Assembly (NCBI GenBank): GCA_016714935.1
Contig: JADKBU010000007.1
Coordinates: forward strand, 1 to 64,000
Length of the DNA: 64,000 nt
Direction of reading: 5' to 3'
From: Candidatus Accumulibacter propinquus
GTDB taxonomy: Bacteria; Pseudomonadota; Gammaproteobacteria; Burkholderiales; Rhodocyclaceae
The position numbers were made by a program, and so were the translations under genes. Positions 34,712 through 44,042 of the stretch are shown here, piece by piece (within the stretch, counting starts at the first letter, position 1; each line of letters begins with the position of its first letter). Under the pieces are notes generated by a model. That model worked only from the letters and a program-made list of their open reading frames with translations. It was not told the origin of the DNA and made no database searches.

Positions 34712-36805
34712 ATGTCGTTGCCGGACTGCCTTTCACCCTGCCAAACCCCGACCGCAATGGAACAACTGCTCTGCCGCTTTCTTGTCCCGGACACCGATCC
34801 GACACCTTTGCTGGTGCTGCTGGTCGGCGAAATCCGGCCCGCGGTTGCCGGCGATTTCGAGTCCGCCAGGCGAAACCTGCAGGCCCTCTGCTACATTCTC
34901 GGCACCCGCCCGGAATTGCGCGCCGCCTTGCGCGCCGCTCTCGGCAATCTGTTGCGCACCCACCGTCACTCCGAGTTGTATACCGCGACCGGCATCCTGC
35001 CGAATACCGGGTTCGTCTCTGAAGGCCTTCGCCGTATCGGCCACAAGCTCCTCCCTGACGTCCTTGAGCCGGGCCTGCTGCGTACCGTCCTGCGTGCCAT
35101 GTTCGACCGTGCCAGCGACCGACACTGGGTGGTCGGCGTCGGTAACGAGGCCTGGCTGCAACTGATCGCGGCCCTGCGTTTCGACGAGGATCCCCGCAGC
35201 GACACATTGCCGCAGCCGCTGGTGGAAATGCTGAGCGCACTGCGCGTGCTGTCCTACTGGATCGCAGCGCTTGGTACGGAGCCGGAACTCCTGCGCCTGG
35301 AACCGTCACTCGAGGCCTACGAGTCGCCGTTCGTCGCACAAAACCGGGAGCTGACAGCCTATATCGAAACTTATGCCGAGCACTGGGGCAAACCACTCGC
35401 CGCCGACCGCGACGACCGGCAGTTGCGCGTTCTGTTCAGTCAGTGCCGGGACGTGATCGAGCGCGTACGCAGGAATGCCGCCCGCAACGGCACCAGCATC
35501 CGCCTGACCTATCATCTGCAACGCCTGCGGCAACTGCTGCAGCGCAGCGAGCAACTGCTCGACATTCTGGTCGATCTGCAGCCCAGGTCGAGCGACAGCG
35601 TGGCTTACCCACCGATGGTCAGCCTATTCACCCAGTTGGTGCGCGACGAGTGCCTGCGCAACAATCTCTACCGACACTGGCGCCAGAATACCGAACTGAT
35701 TGCCTTGCGGGTGACCGACAACGCCAGCCACCATGGCGAGCACTACATCACCGAGACACGCCAGGAATACTGGTCGATGGCGCGTTCGGCGATGATCGGT
35801 GGCTTCGTCATCGCCTTCATGGCTTGTCTGAAGATCGTCCTGGCCGGTGCGCAGATGCCGCCGCTGACCGGCGCGATCGCCTTCTGCCTCAACTACGGGC
35901 TCGGCTTTTGCCTGATTCACATCCTGCACGGCACCGTCGCCACCAAGCAGCCGGCAATGACCGCCAACGCCATTGCCGCGAGCATCAGCGAAGCCGGTGG
36001 CAAACTGCGCGACATCGAAGCGCTCACCGTGCTGATCACGCGTACCTGCCGTACCCAGGTCATTGCCATTCTCGGCAACGTCTGCATCGCCATCCCGCTC
36101 TCTGCGCTGATTGCCTTCGCCGTATTCAGCAGCAGCGGCCAGCACTTCACCAGCCCCGAGAAGTCGCTGCATCTGCTCGAAGAGCAAAGTCTGGTCGATA
36201 GCGGAGCGGTCTTCTACGCGGCTATTGCCGGAGTCTGTCTTTTCATTTCCGGTCTGATCAGCGGCTACTACGACAATTACGCCGCCTACAACCGAATTCC
36301 CGAACGCATCCTGCAACTCGCATGGCCTCGGCGCCTGTTCGGCGAGAAGCGCATGCAACGCATCGCGGCGTACATCGGCGACAACCTCGGGGCTCTCGCC
36401 GGCAACCTGCTGTTCGGGTTCCTGCTTGGCGGCACGACGCTGTTCGGCGTGCTGCTGGGGCTGCCGATCGACATCCGGCATGTCGCCTTCTCATCGGCTT
36501 TCGTCGGCATCGCGATGGCCGGTCTCGATTTTGCGCCCGACCTGCGCCTGCTGGTATGGGCGGTACTGGGCGTAGCCGGCATCGGTTTCCTGAACCTGGC
36601 GGTCAGTTTTGCACTGGCCCTCAATGTGGCGCTGCGCTCCCGTCAGGTTTCCGACTCGCAATGGCGAACCCTGGTCCGTACGGTGCTGAGAAACCTGCGT
36701 CGCCAGCCCCGCGATTTCTTCCTGCCGCCCAAAGAAGCCAACGCCTGCCTGGTCCTGCAAACCCCGGCAAACACGGGCGACCAATCAATACACCCTGATC
36801 GCTGA
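34712..36805 (+). CDS. SpecificRecomb (Gcr) family membrane protein
   Basis: The 697-residue protein belongs to the family annotated as site-specific recombinase Gcr. The N-terminal 340 residues are soluble and helical. Seven hydrophobic segments follow (about 355-690), among them GGFVIAFMACLKIVLAG, VIAILGNVCIAIPLSALIAF, GAVFYAAIAGVCLFISGLIS and LLFGFLLGGTTLFGVLLGLP. No tyrosine- or serine-recombinase motif is present. The start is uncertain: 34712 or 34757, neither with a good ribosome site. I think the recombinase name is probably wrong for the molecular function. Confidence 0.85.
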   Translation: MSLPDCLSPCQTPTAMEQLLCRFLVPDTDPTPLLVLLVGEIRPAVAGDFESARRNLQALCYILGTRPELRAALRAALGNLLRTHRHSELYTATGILPNTGFVSEGLRRIGHKLLPDVLEPGLLRTVLRAMFDRASDRHWVVGVGNEAWLQLIAALRFDEDPRSDTLPQPLVEMLSALRVLSYWIAALGTEPELLRLEPSLEAYESPFVAQNRELTAYIETYAEHWGKPLAADRDDRQLRVLFSQCRDVIERVRRNAARNGTSIRLTYHLQRLRQLLQRSEQLLDILVDLQPRSSDSVAYPPMVSLFTQLVRDECLRNNLYRHWRQNTELIALRVTDNASHHGEHYITETRQEYWSMARSAMIGGFVIAFMACLKIVLAGAQMPPLTGAIAFCLNYGLGFCLIHILHGTVATKQPAMTANAIAASISEAGGKLRDIEALTVLITRTCRTQVIAILGNVCIAIPLSALIAFAVFSSSGQHFTSPEKSLHLLEEQSLVDSGAVFYAAIAGVCLFISGLISGYYDNYAAYNRIPERILQLAWPRRLFGEKRMQRIAAYIGDNLGALAGNLLFGFLLGGTTLFGVLLGLPIDIRHVAFSSAFVGIAMAGLDFAPDLRLLVWAVLGVAGIGFLNLAVSFALALNVALRSRQVSDSQWRTLVRTVLRNLRRQPRDFFLPPKEANACLVLQTPANTGDQSIHPDR

Positions 36806-36819
36806 GATGGGTATTCGCC

Positions 36820-36848
36820 TTGACCGACAGGCCCGATTTTCCTATCCT
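36820..36848 (+). promoter_or_regulatory. promoter of the DUF2934 gene
   Basis: TTGACC (36820-36825) and TATCCT (36843-36848) are 17 bases apart, matching 5/6 and 4/6. The leader of about 75 bases ends in AGGAAAA before the ATG at 36931. Confidence 0.6.
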
Positions 36849-36930
36849 GCTGTCTGATTCCAGAGTCTGCTGAGCAATACCAGCGCTTGCGCCCCCTCCG
36901 CACCATCGACATCACCCCCAGGAAAACATC

Positions 36931-37305
36931 ATGACCGAGCCCAAGAGCACGACCAAGAAAACCCCCGCCACTGCCAAGAAGGCGGCGACAACCGAGACGA
37001 CGACAGCCACTGCGCCAGTCAAAACCCCCGCGACCAGGAAAGCACCCGCGGCGGAGAAGAGAAGCCCGGTCAAAAAAGCGGTGGCAACGCCGGCCACCGA
37101 CAGTGCCCCAATTGCACCGCCCGAACCGCAATTACCCGCCACCAGCGAGGCTGCGGCCAAGCCAAGCGCCGAGGAACGTTATCTGATGGTCCAGTCTGCC
37201 GCGTATTTCATTGCCGAGAAGGACGGTTTCCAGGGCTGTGACACCGAGTACTGGGCACGCGCAGAACAGGAAGTTGCCCGGCAACTCGGCGAGGTGGAAG
37301 CATGA
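36931..37305 (+). CDS. DUF2934 protein with Lys/Ala/Thr-rich N-terminal tail
   Basis: The first 75 of 124 residues are low-complexity and resemble histone H1 (repeated KTPAT, KKAATT, APAAEKR). The C-terminal 45 residues are DUF2934: AEERYLMVQSAAYFIAEKDG, then CDTEYWARAEQEVARQL. DUF2934 proteins are small, of unknown role, and some carry such basic tails. The tail could bind DNA, RNA or polyphosphate; that is inference. The discoidin-like gene follows after 52 bases. Confidence 0.8.
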   Translation: MTEPKSTTKKTPATAKKAATTETTTATAPVKTPATRKAPAAEKRSPVKKAVATPATDSAPIAPPEPQLPATSEAAAKPSAEERYLMVQSAAYFIAEKDGFQGCDTEYWARAEQEVARQLGEVEA

Positions 37306-37357
37306 ACAGGCGAGACTCTGCACCGGCCATGCGTGCGCCACCTGCCGGGGTCAAGCC

Positions 37358-37831
37358 ATGCGCAAACGATTGATTGACGGCGACCAGCAGGCTGCAACAC
37401 CAGCAACGGGTGAATGGCTGAACCTCGACGACCTGGCGGAAGTGGCCATCAGCTCCGAGGATGCCGCTCATCCCATCGAGTCGGCACTATTGCCTGGCGG
37501 CGGCGACGGTTGGCGTGCCGCAGTACCCGGCCAGCAAACCATCCGGCTGCGCTTCGATCAACCACAGAAGCTGCGCCGAATTCGCCTCACCTTTGTCGAA
37601 ACCGCGGTCTCGCGCACCCAGGAGTATGTGTTGCGGTGGTCAGCCGATGGTGGGCATTCGTATCGGGAGATCGTGCGCCAGCAGTGGAATTTCAACCCGC
37701 AGGGCGCAACCTCGGAGACGGAAGAGCACCGGGTCGAACTCTCCGGGGTGAACGCACTGGAGTTGATGATTACTCCGGACATCGGCAACGGCCAGGCGCT
37801 TGCCTCTCTGGCCCGACTGCAAATCGCCTGA
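37358..37831 (+). CDS. discoidin (F5/8 C)-like carbohydrate-binding domain protein
   Basis: The 157-residue protein has one beta-sandwich: EVAISSEDAAHPIESALLPG, then QTIRLRFDQPQKLRRIRLTF, YVLRWSADGGHSYREIVRQQ and LELMITPDIGNG. This resembles galactose-binding-like or XRCC1-N-like folds. There is no signal peptide. The ATG at 37358 has only a weak ribosome site (GGGG), and an earlier start inside the previous gene would add residues unlike the fold. It likely belongs with the DUF2934 gene. Confidence 0.7.
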   Translation: MRKRLIDGDQQAATPATGEWLNLDDLAEVAISSEDAAHPIESALLPGGGDGWRAAVPGQQTIRLRFDQPQKLRRIRLTFVETAVSRTQEYVLRWSADGGHSYREIVRQQWNFNPQGATSETEEHRVELSGVNALELMITPDIGNGQALASLARLQIA

Positions 37832-37859
37832 CGGTTGGCGCGAGGCAGACCCGGCGGAG

Positions 37860-38150
37860 CTAGCTGGCGTAGCTCAGCAAGACGACGTCGGCAGCCTGCT
37901 CCCGCAGCGGAACCAGGGCCTGGTATGCGGCGGACGCGTACCAGCCGGAGACCGCATCCAGGTCGGGAAAAGCGATCACGACGACGTCTGGATAGGGATG
38001 ATGCTCGCCGGCCAGTAGCGCGGCTCGCTGCCCGCGAAAAACCAGTTCAGCGCCCCATGGCGCCAGGGTCTGCGGAACTTGGTTGCGGTACTCGGCCCAC
38101 TTTTCGGCGTCTTTCACCGCAATGTGTCCGATGACATAGGCTTTGGTCAC
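37860..38150 (-). CDS. DUF1330 family protein
   Basis: This 96-residue ferredoxin-like dimeric barrel protein contains KAYVIGHIAVKDAEKWAEYR, then VFRGQRAALLAGEHHPYPDVVVIAFPD and WYASAAYQALVPLREQAAD. I chose the GTG at 38150, with GAGG upstream, because the family starts at this point; an ATG at 38186 would add 12 residues not seen in relatives. Function of DUF1330 is unknown. Confidence 0.85.
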   Translation of the reverse strand: MTKAYVIGHIAVKDAEKWAEYRNQVPQTLAPWGAELVFRGQRAALLAGEHHPYPDVVVIAFPDLDAVSGWYASAAYQALVPLREQAADVVLLSYAS

Positions 38151-38261
38151 GATGTATTGCCTCGAGCAAGAAAGAAGTTGCGCCATTGCCTACGCAGAGC
38201 GTGCACCAAGGCCCTGTTGGCATTGGCGTTCCTCGAACAGGTTTGAGCGGGTCCAAGCATT

Positions 38262-41200
38262 TTATCGGCCCACGCGCCCGCATGCCGCGGCGGGTCCGTT
38301 TCCTTGAGGGCTCTCCGACAACCCTGCCAGCACGCCGCACAGCCGATCGGTGAACAGGGTCAGTTGTTCCATCAATGCAGCGCAACAGACAGCGATCTGT
38401 TCGGTCCCAGCCGCCTCTGCCAGCACAGAGTGCAACAGCGCCGCCGCTTCCGACACACCTGCGGCACCGATGTTTCCGGCGGAACCTTTCAAGGCGTGCG
38501 CCCGTGCCTTGATCGACGCCAGGTCCCCAGCCGCCAGATCCTCGCTGAAATGCCTCGGATCCTGGGCGTGCGTGTCGATGAACAGGTTCAGCAGCCGTAG
38601 ATATTTTGTCGCATTGCCACGCATCAGGGCCAGCCCGCGCTCGATGTCCAGTCCTGGAATACCCGCCAGTTGCCGCCGCCATCGATCCGGTTCCGGAAGT
38701 GGCGCCGGCACGCTCGTCGGGGCCACTGACGACACCATCGGCAGCCACTTGAGCAGTGCGGCATAGAGGGTCTTCGGATCGACCGGCTTGGCGACAAAGT
38801 CGTTCAAGCCGGCTTCCAGGCAGGCCCGCCGATCCTCGTCGAAGACGTTGGCGGTCATCGCCAGGATTGGCGTGGCCGCCTGGCCAGGCAGTGAGTGAAT
38901 GGCACGCGCCGCCTGCAGTCCGTCCATGCGCGGCATCTGCACATCCATCAGGATCAACTGGTAGGCGATGGCGCGCGCCTTGTCGAGCGCTTCCTGACCA
39001 TCGACGGCCACATCGACGGCGAGTCCCGCCCCGTGCAGCAGTTCCAGGGCAACTTCGCGGTTGATGGGATTGTCTTCGGCCAGCAGCAGTCGTGCACCAC
39101 CATGGTGCTTGCGCAACTCGGCTTCGGCATCGCCCTCTCCACCAGCAGCAGTGACCGGCATGATCCCGTGGCCGTGCCCAAGGCAGGCCGTGAACCAGAA
39201 AGTGCTGCCCTTCCCCGGTTGGCTCTCGACGCCCGCGTCGCCGCCCATGAGTTTCGCCAACCGCCGGGTGATCGCCAGCCCGAGGCCGGTGCCGCCGTAC
39301 CTGCGGGTGGTCGAGGCGTCTGCCTGCTCGAACGCCTGGAACAGACTGGGCAGTTGATCCGCTTTGATGCCGATGCCGGAATCTTGAACTTCGAAGCGCA
39401 CCAGCATCCGTTCAGGGCCATCGTCAACCAGGATGGCACGCAGGGTGATGGAACCTTGCTCGGTGAACTTGATGGCATTGCCGATGTAATTGAGCAACGC
39501 CTGACGCAACCGCGTAGGATCGCCACGCAGCCACAGGGGCACGCCATCGTGATCGACCTCGATGACCAGGCCCTTGGCGCGCGCCTGGTCGGAGATCAGC
39601 GAGCGAACGTTATCCAGGACGGCATTCAGCGAAAAGTTCGTTTGCTCCAGTTCCAGTTTACCGGCCTCGATCTTGGAGATGTCGAGGATGTCGTTGATCA
39701 GGGACAGGAGATGAGCCGCCGCCGCGTCGATCTTGCCCAGCCGGTCGGCCTGTACAGGTGTTGGTTCAGCTCGGCGCAGCAGATGCGTGAGGCCGACGAT
39801 GGCATTGATCGGAGTGCGGATTTCGTGACTCATATTCGCCAGGAAGCTGCTCTTGGCCAGATTGGCAGCTTCGGCGGCCTCCTTGGCCTGCGCCAGTTCC
39901 AGCGTCCGCTCCTGGACCAGGTTCTCCAGATGATGGCGATACTGGTCCAGTTCGTCAGCGGACCTTTTCTGTTCGGTGATATCCACACAGAAGCCGATAT
40001 AGCCGAGGAATTCACCTTGACTGTTGTAGCGGGGGGTGCCGTCGTCCCTTATCCATCGATAGCTGCCGTCGGCATGGCGCAGGCGATATTGCATGCTGAA
40101 GGGTTCGCGTCGATCAAAGGCTGTGGCGTAGATTTGCACGCAACTGGAAAAATCGTCCGGGTGCACACCCTCCGTCCATCCATTGCCAAGTTCCTGTTCC
40201 AGAGCACGCCCGGTAAACTTCAACCAGGGTTCGTTGAAGTAGCTGCAGAGCTTGTCCGGGCCAGAGGTCCAGATCAGTGTCGACCCACCATTCGCGAGAT
40301 TCCGGAAGTGCTGCTCCTCGTCGCGCAACAGCATCTCGGCGCGCTTGCGCTCCGTGATGTCGGAGAAGGAACAGGCAAACTGGTTGGGAGCTGGCCGGAA
40401 GGCGGTTACCTCGAAGTATCGCTGCAGTTCGGTGGCGTAGTTCTCGAAAAACGCCGGCTCGCCAGTGAGGGCCACCTTGCCGTAGATCTCGATCCAGTAT
40501 TTCTCGGTAGCCGGCATGACCTCCAGAACGGTCCGACCCACGAGGTCTTCTGCCTTGAGGCCGGTCATGCGGGTGAAGGCCGGATTGATGGCCAGAAAGC
40601 GGTAGTCGACAGGCTTGCCCTCGTCGTCGCAAAGAATTTCGTGCAGCGCAAAACCACTCAACATTTCGCGGAACAGGGTCCGATAGCCGGCCTCGCTCTC
40701 CCGCAAAGCGGTTTCTCGCTGCTCCAAAGTGTCAAGCAGATGATTGAAGCCCTCGACCAGTTCGCCGACTTCGTCCTGTCGGAGAATGGGCAGGGGCTGA
40801 AGGGGCTGCAACTCCTCCGACATGGCGGACAATGTTCTCGCAGCAGCAAGCATCGGCGAGAATTGTCGACTCAATATCCACCAGGTCAGGCTGCCCGCCA
40901 GCAGCGTCAGTATGACCGTGGCCAGCAGCACACGCTGCTGCATGTCTTCGATCGGGGCAAATGCCTCGGCGGTGGGCAGGTTGACCGACACGATCCAGCC
41001 CGCCGCAGGAACGCCCTTGTCGGAGGTCAACACTTCCACGCCCAGTGGATTGACAATAACCGCGGAACCCTCGTAGCCGTCGATGAAACGGTCGATAATC
41101 GGGTTGATGCCGGGCGCGGGAAGCGTTTCCATAACACGGCGCTTGTCGGTAGCGGTGACAATCAGCCGGAATTGCGGAGCCACCAGCAGATAGCCGCCGG

Positions 41201-41807
41201 TTTTGCCATAACTGCTTGCCGTGATTTGATCCAGGAAACTCGGAAGGCTCAGGTTGGTCACTCCTGAGAGCGCGCCGATCACTTGACCTCGACCATTGCG
41301 AATCGGTACCGCCATGACCAGAACCGGGGCACGCAGTGTCTTGCCGGTGATTGGACGACCGATCGTCGATCTGCCCTCCATGAGTGCGCCAACCAGGAAA
41401 TCCTTGTCGCTGAAATTGACGCCGATCCGCTCCGGCAACAGTGGAGCAACGGCAATGGCCACGCCGTCTGCCTGGTAAGCCATGACTCCGTCGTTGAACA
41501 GGCTGTGCAGCACATAACGCTGCTCAAGGAATTTCTGCAGCGCTGCAGGTTCCCCGATCAACGCGGGCTCTATGGCGTTGGCAATCAACTCAAGCGCACT
41601 GATGCGGTTCTTCAGCTCGCCATCAATGTTTGCCGCCACAAACGCCGCCGTCGAGAATTGCTGCTCCCCGAGCAGTCGTTCCATGTCCTTGCGTAGTATC
41701 TGGCTGGCGTAAAACGACAGCGACCACAGGCCTGCCACGAAGATGAGCAGCGTGGCAAGAGTGATTCTGGTTTTCAGGGAATGCCTTGAACGGACGGTCT
41801 GAAACAT
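38262..41807 (-). CDS. hybrid sensor histidine kinase (Cache-HAMP-PAS-PAS-HK-REC-Hpt)
   Basis: The 1181-residue membrane kinase runs in order: TM1 (about 12-33), periplasmic Cache sensor (about 40-300), TM2 (about 307-325), HAMP, two PAS domains (about 385-510 and 515-645), HisKA with H661 in FLANMSHEIRTP, HATPase (GNAIKFTEQG, DSGIGI, GGTGLGLAI), a receiver with D955 in LILMDVQMPRMDG, and Hpt with H1104 in HALKGSAGN. All phosphorelay residues are present, so it can pass phosphate to an external regulator. None is encoded nearby. Likely ligand: small organic molecule at the Cache domain. Confidence 0.96.
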   Translation of the reverse strand: MFQTVRSRHSLKTRITLATLLIFVAGLWSLSFYASQILRKDMERLLGEQQFSTAAFVAANIDGELKNRISALELIANAIEPALIGEPAALQKFLEQRYVLHSLFNDGVMAYQADGVAIAVAPLLPERIGVNFSDKDFLVGALMEGRSTIGRPITGKTLRAPVLVMAVPIRNGRGQVIGALSGVTNLSLPSFLDQITASSYGKTGGYLLVAPQFRLIVTATDKRRVMETLPAPGINPIIDRFIDGYEGSAVIVNPLGVEVLTSDKGVPAAGWIVSVNLPTAEAFAPIEDMQQRVLLATVILTLLAGSLTWWILSRQFSPMLAAARTLSAMSEELQPLQPLPILRQDEVGELVEGFNHLLDTLEQRETALRESEAGYRTLFREMLSGFALHEILCDDEGKPVDYRFLAINPAFTRMTGLKAEDLVGRTVLEVMPATEKYWIEIYGKVALTGEPAFFENYATELQRYFEVTAFRPAPNQFACSFSDITERKRAEMLLRDEEQHFRNLANGGSTLIWTSGPDKLCSYFNEPWLKFTGRALEQELGNGWTEGVHPDDFSSCVQIYATAFDRREPFSMQYRLRHADGSYRWIRDDGTPRYNSQGEFLGYIGFCVDITEQKRSADELDQYRHHLENLVQERTLELAQAKEAAEAANLAKSSFLANMSHEIRTPINAIVGLTHLLRRAEPTPVQADRLGKIDAAAAHLLSLINDILDISKIEAGKLELEQTNFSLNAVLDNVRSLISDQARAKGLVIEVDHDGVPLWLRGDPTRLRQALLNYIGNAIKFTEQGSITLRAILVDDGPERMLVRFEVQDSGIGIKADQLPSLFQAFEQADASTTRRYGGTGLGLAITRRLAKLMGGDAGVESQPGKGSTFWFTACLGHGHGIMPVTAAGGEGDAEAELRKHHGGARLLLAEDNPINREVALELLHGAGLAVDVAVDGQEALDKARAIAYQLILMDVQMPRMDGLQAARAIHSLPGQAATPILAMTANVFDEDRRACLEAGLNDFVAKPVDPKTLYAALLKWLPMVSSVAPTSVPAPLPEPDRWRRQLAGIPGLDIERGLALMRGNATKYLRLLNLFIDTHAQDPRHFSEDLAAGDLASIKARAHALKGSAGNIGAAGVSEAAALLHSVLAEAAGTEQIAVCCAALMEQLTLFTDRLCGVLAGLSESPQGNGPAAACGRVGR

Positions 41808-41952
41808 GCCTTTCTTTGCCGGCGGAAGCGCCGGAACTTAACATCATGCAGAAAGTATCGCACGCCTTGGCCGCAAGGCGCCCCGATCAACTAGCCGTCA
41901 ACCTGCCCAAACTCCAGGCAGAGCCGACGGGCGAGATGCGAGCAATGCTTGC

Positions 41953-43104
41953 TCAGCGCTTGCCGAGTACCGCCTTCCAGTCGCGGAACACATCGATGTC
42001 GAAGCCATCAGGATAGAACAGGTAGCCGGGCTTGTGCCCCTTGATGTCGGTGACGCCGTACTGCCAAATGATTTCCTTGCTCTTGCGGTCGATCACCATC
42101 ACCCGATCACGCAGATCGTCGACGACGAAGATGTCGCCGGTGTCAGGCAGTTCGCGGGCAATTGACGAGTGATCGAGCATCCCCTCGCCGTTCCTGACAA
42201 AGTATTCCCAACTGATTTTGCGCGTCGCCGGGTCGAAAATCACGACCCGCCCGGGTTTCCAGAAATCGGCGACGATCACCTGCTTGCCATCCACGGTCAT
42301 GAAGGCATCCGACGGATAGCGGATGTTGGGCGCCTGCACGCTCCACAGCACCTGACCCTGGCGGGTAATCCGCGAGATCCAGGAACCGGAAATTTCGGTG
42401 ACCAGAATGTCTCCATTGTCGAGCGGCGTGGCACCATTGGGGTGGCCGAGTTCTTGCGGAGGGTTGTGGCGGCACTTGCCGGGTGTTCCCCATTGGGTGG
42501 CAATGCTATTATCCTTGGGGTCGATGATCAGAATGCGGCAATTGCGAATGTCGGCGGTAATGAACTTGCCGTCGGCCAGCAGATGCGCGTCATCCGGGTA
42601 GTTCAGCAAACCGCCGTCCTTGCCGCGCACATCAGGCGTGCCGTAGGTCCAGGTGAGCGCCTTCCTTTCGTAGTCGACGATATGCACATCGTAGTTGTCT
42701 TCCTCGCTGACCGCCAACAACTTGCCATCCGCGGAGAAGTTTACGTCTTCGTTGCCTCGATAGACTTTCAGGCTGGGTGAGGCGAACTCCCAGACTATGC
42801 TTTTGTCCGGCGCGATCTCGATCAAGCGGTTGTTGCGCCGGTCGGCAATGACCACCGGATACGGCAGGGGCTTGCCCCAGGACGGCACGGGATTCCTGCG
42901 GTTACCGCTGACCGGCGGGATCGGTGGCAGCGTGACGCCGCTGGAGACGATGCCTGCTCCGGTCATTTCTGCGGTGACCTTGACCTCGATACCGGGCACG
43001 CTCGGCCTGGCCGAGCCAACCGCTTCCTGGGCGCGAGCTGGAGCGATGGTCAGCAGCAGTATGGCCGCCAGGGCTGCCGGCAATGCTTGGGCGTAGGGAC
43101 GCAT
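41953..43104 (-). CDS. secreted beta-propeller protein (arylsulfotransferase/PQQ-like repeats)
   Basis: The 383-residue protein has a signal peptide (MRPYAQALP through PARAQ) and about six repeated blades, each with an I-x-W or D-P-x-x-x-x-I-x-W motif: PDKSIVWEFASP, YERKALTWTYGTP, PKDNSIATQWGTPG, RQGQVLWSVQAP, PATRKISWEYFV and KSKEIIWQYGV. The pattern fits ASST-like or PQQ-like propellers, with no catalytic His I can place. AGGAGGG lies before the ATG. It is downstream of the carbonic anhydrase gene on the same strand. Confidence 0.82.
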   Translation of the reverse strand: MRPYAQALPAALAAILLLTIAPARAQEAVGSARPSVPGIEVKVTAEMTGAGIVSSGVTLPPIPPVSGNRRNPVPSWGKPLPYPVVIADRRNNRLIEIAPDKSIVWEFASPSLKVYRGNEDVNFSADGKLLAVSEEDNYDVHIVDYERKALTWTYGTPDVRGKDGGLLNYPDDAHLLADGKFITADIRNCRILIIDPKDNSIATQWGTPGKCRHNPPQELGHPNGATPLDNGDILVTEISGSWISRITRQGQVLWSVQAPNIRYPSDAFMTVDGKQVIVADFWKPGRVVIFDPATRKISWEYFVRNGEGMLDHSSIARELPDTGDIFVVDDLRDRVMVIDRKSKEIIWQYGVTDIKGHKPGYLFYPDGFDIDVFRDWKAVLGKR

Positions 43105-43195
43105 GAAACCCTCCTAATGAAATGGGGTAGCGAAAGAGGAGATTGTTTCGCATGCCGAGGGGCTCGGTTTTGATCCATCTCAAGTCTGGGCTGCA

Positions 43196-43227
43196 AGCTG
43201 TCGCAGTCAGCACCCGAACCGACAGCT
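43196..43227. repeat. inverted repeat AGCTGTCG/CGACAGCT at the carbonic anhydrase 3' end
   Basis: Perfect 8-base arms at 43196-43203 and 43220-43227 enclose 16 bases. On the minus strand the stem begins at the carbonic anhydrase stop codon. It may stop transcription before the propeller gene or stabilise the mRNA end. There is no T-run. Confidence 0.5.
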
Positions 43228-43915
43228 AGCGGGATTCGCTGACGATGCGCCCATGCAGAGGTTGCGCGGGCCGCATGTTGTCGACAAAGTGCGCGCGCCA
43301 ATGGGCAAGTTGCCCTGCAGACACCTGCAACGGCTGCTTCATCACTACCCAGGTCACCCCCTCGGTGCATGGCGATGCTGTCAGTGATCCCTGATAACGG
43401 TAATACGCATGGCCGGGAGGCAGCAGGCGACTGACGTCGAACGTGCCATCGACGACCTGGTCACCGTCCCCCGACGCCGGAATTCTGGTCCACAGGTCCG
43501 CCAGCGAGGGATTCTCGGCTCCCTGGCGAAAGAGCACCACCACCGCCAGCAATTGCCCGCGGCCGCTCCTGTGCAGCAAGTGAGCGGAGAGCGGAAATTC
43601 CTCTCCGGCCACACGCTCGCCGCCTGGGGTATGGAAATGAAGCTGCTGGAGACGGTAAGCGGCCTTACCGATCAACAGGCGGCTGTCATTCGCGAAGCGC
43701 ACGCGCAAGGTGTGACCGTCGTTGGCGATCCGCAGCGGCGCGGGGCGGTAATCAAACTCGAGCGCCGGCGCGGCTGTTTTGACCGGAGCGACGATATCGA
43801 TCGGCGACTGCCGGTGCCCATCCCGGCACAACAGACTTTCCGCGCTTGCGGCGACCGGCTGCAGGAGCAACGCCACGACTAGCGCGGCGATGCGTGTCTG
43901 CACGGCCCGGCTCAT
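43226..43915 (-). CDS. alpha-class carbonic anhydrase, periplasmic
   Basis: The 229-residue protein has a signal peptide (to SASAES). RQSPIDIV is the class signature; zinc ligands are the two His of LQQLHFHTPGGE and the His of SAHLLHRS; SLTASPCTEGVTWVVM is the conserved C-terminal segment with the gatekeeper Thr/Ser. The usual SEH after HFH is replaced by GGE, with a slightly longer loop (RVAGEEFPLSAH), so activity may differ. It should interconvert CO2 and bicarbonate in the periplasm. Start at 43915 is fixed by the signal peptide. Confidence 0.93.
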   Translation of the reverse strand: MSRAVQTRIAALVVALLLQPVAASAESLLCRDGHRQSPIDIVAPVKTAAPALEFDYRPAPLRIANDGHTLRVRFANDSRLLIGKAAYRLQQLHFHTPGGERVAGEEFPLSAHLLHRSGRGQLLAVVVLFRQGAENPSLADLWTRIPASGDGDQVVDGTFDVSRLLPPGHAYYRYQGSLTASPCTEGVTWVVMKQPLQVSAGQLAHWRAHFVDNMRPAQPLHGRIVSESR

Positions 43916-44042
43916 GCCTGCCTGGCAAACCGGCTGCGCACCGGCGACCAGCCCTGGCAAGGCCCGGCCGCGGCCGGGTGCACCGATGATTCACCGCCGG
44001 GCACCAGCGACTGCCGGCTACGGCAGATTCTGCGCAGTGCGG

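Noticed and set aside
34712..36805. mobile-element recombinase
   Set aside because: Only the family name suggests this. The sequence shows a membrane protein and no att sites or flanking repeats.
38895..41267. 790-codon open frame on the plus strand
   Set aside because: It lies antisense to the hybrid kinase, whose domains are complete. High GC keeps antisense frames open, and the product has no domain.
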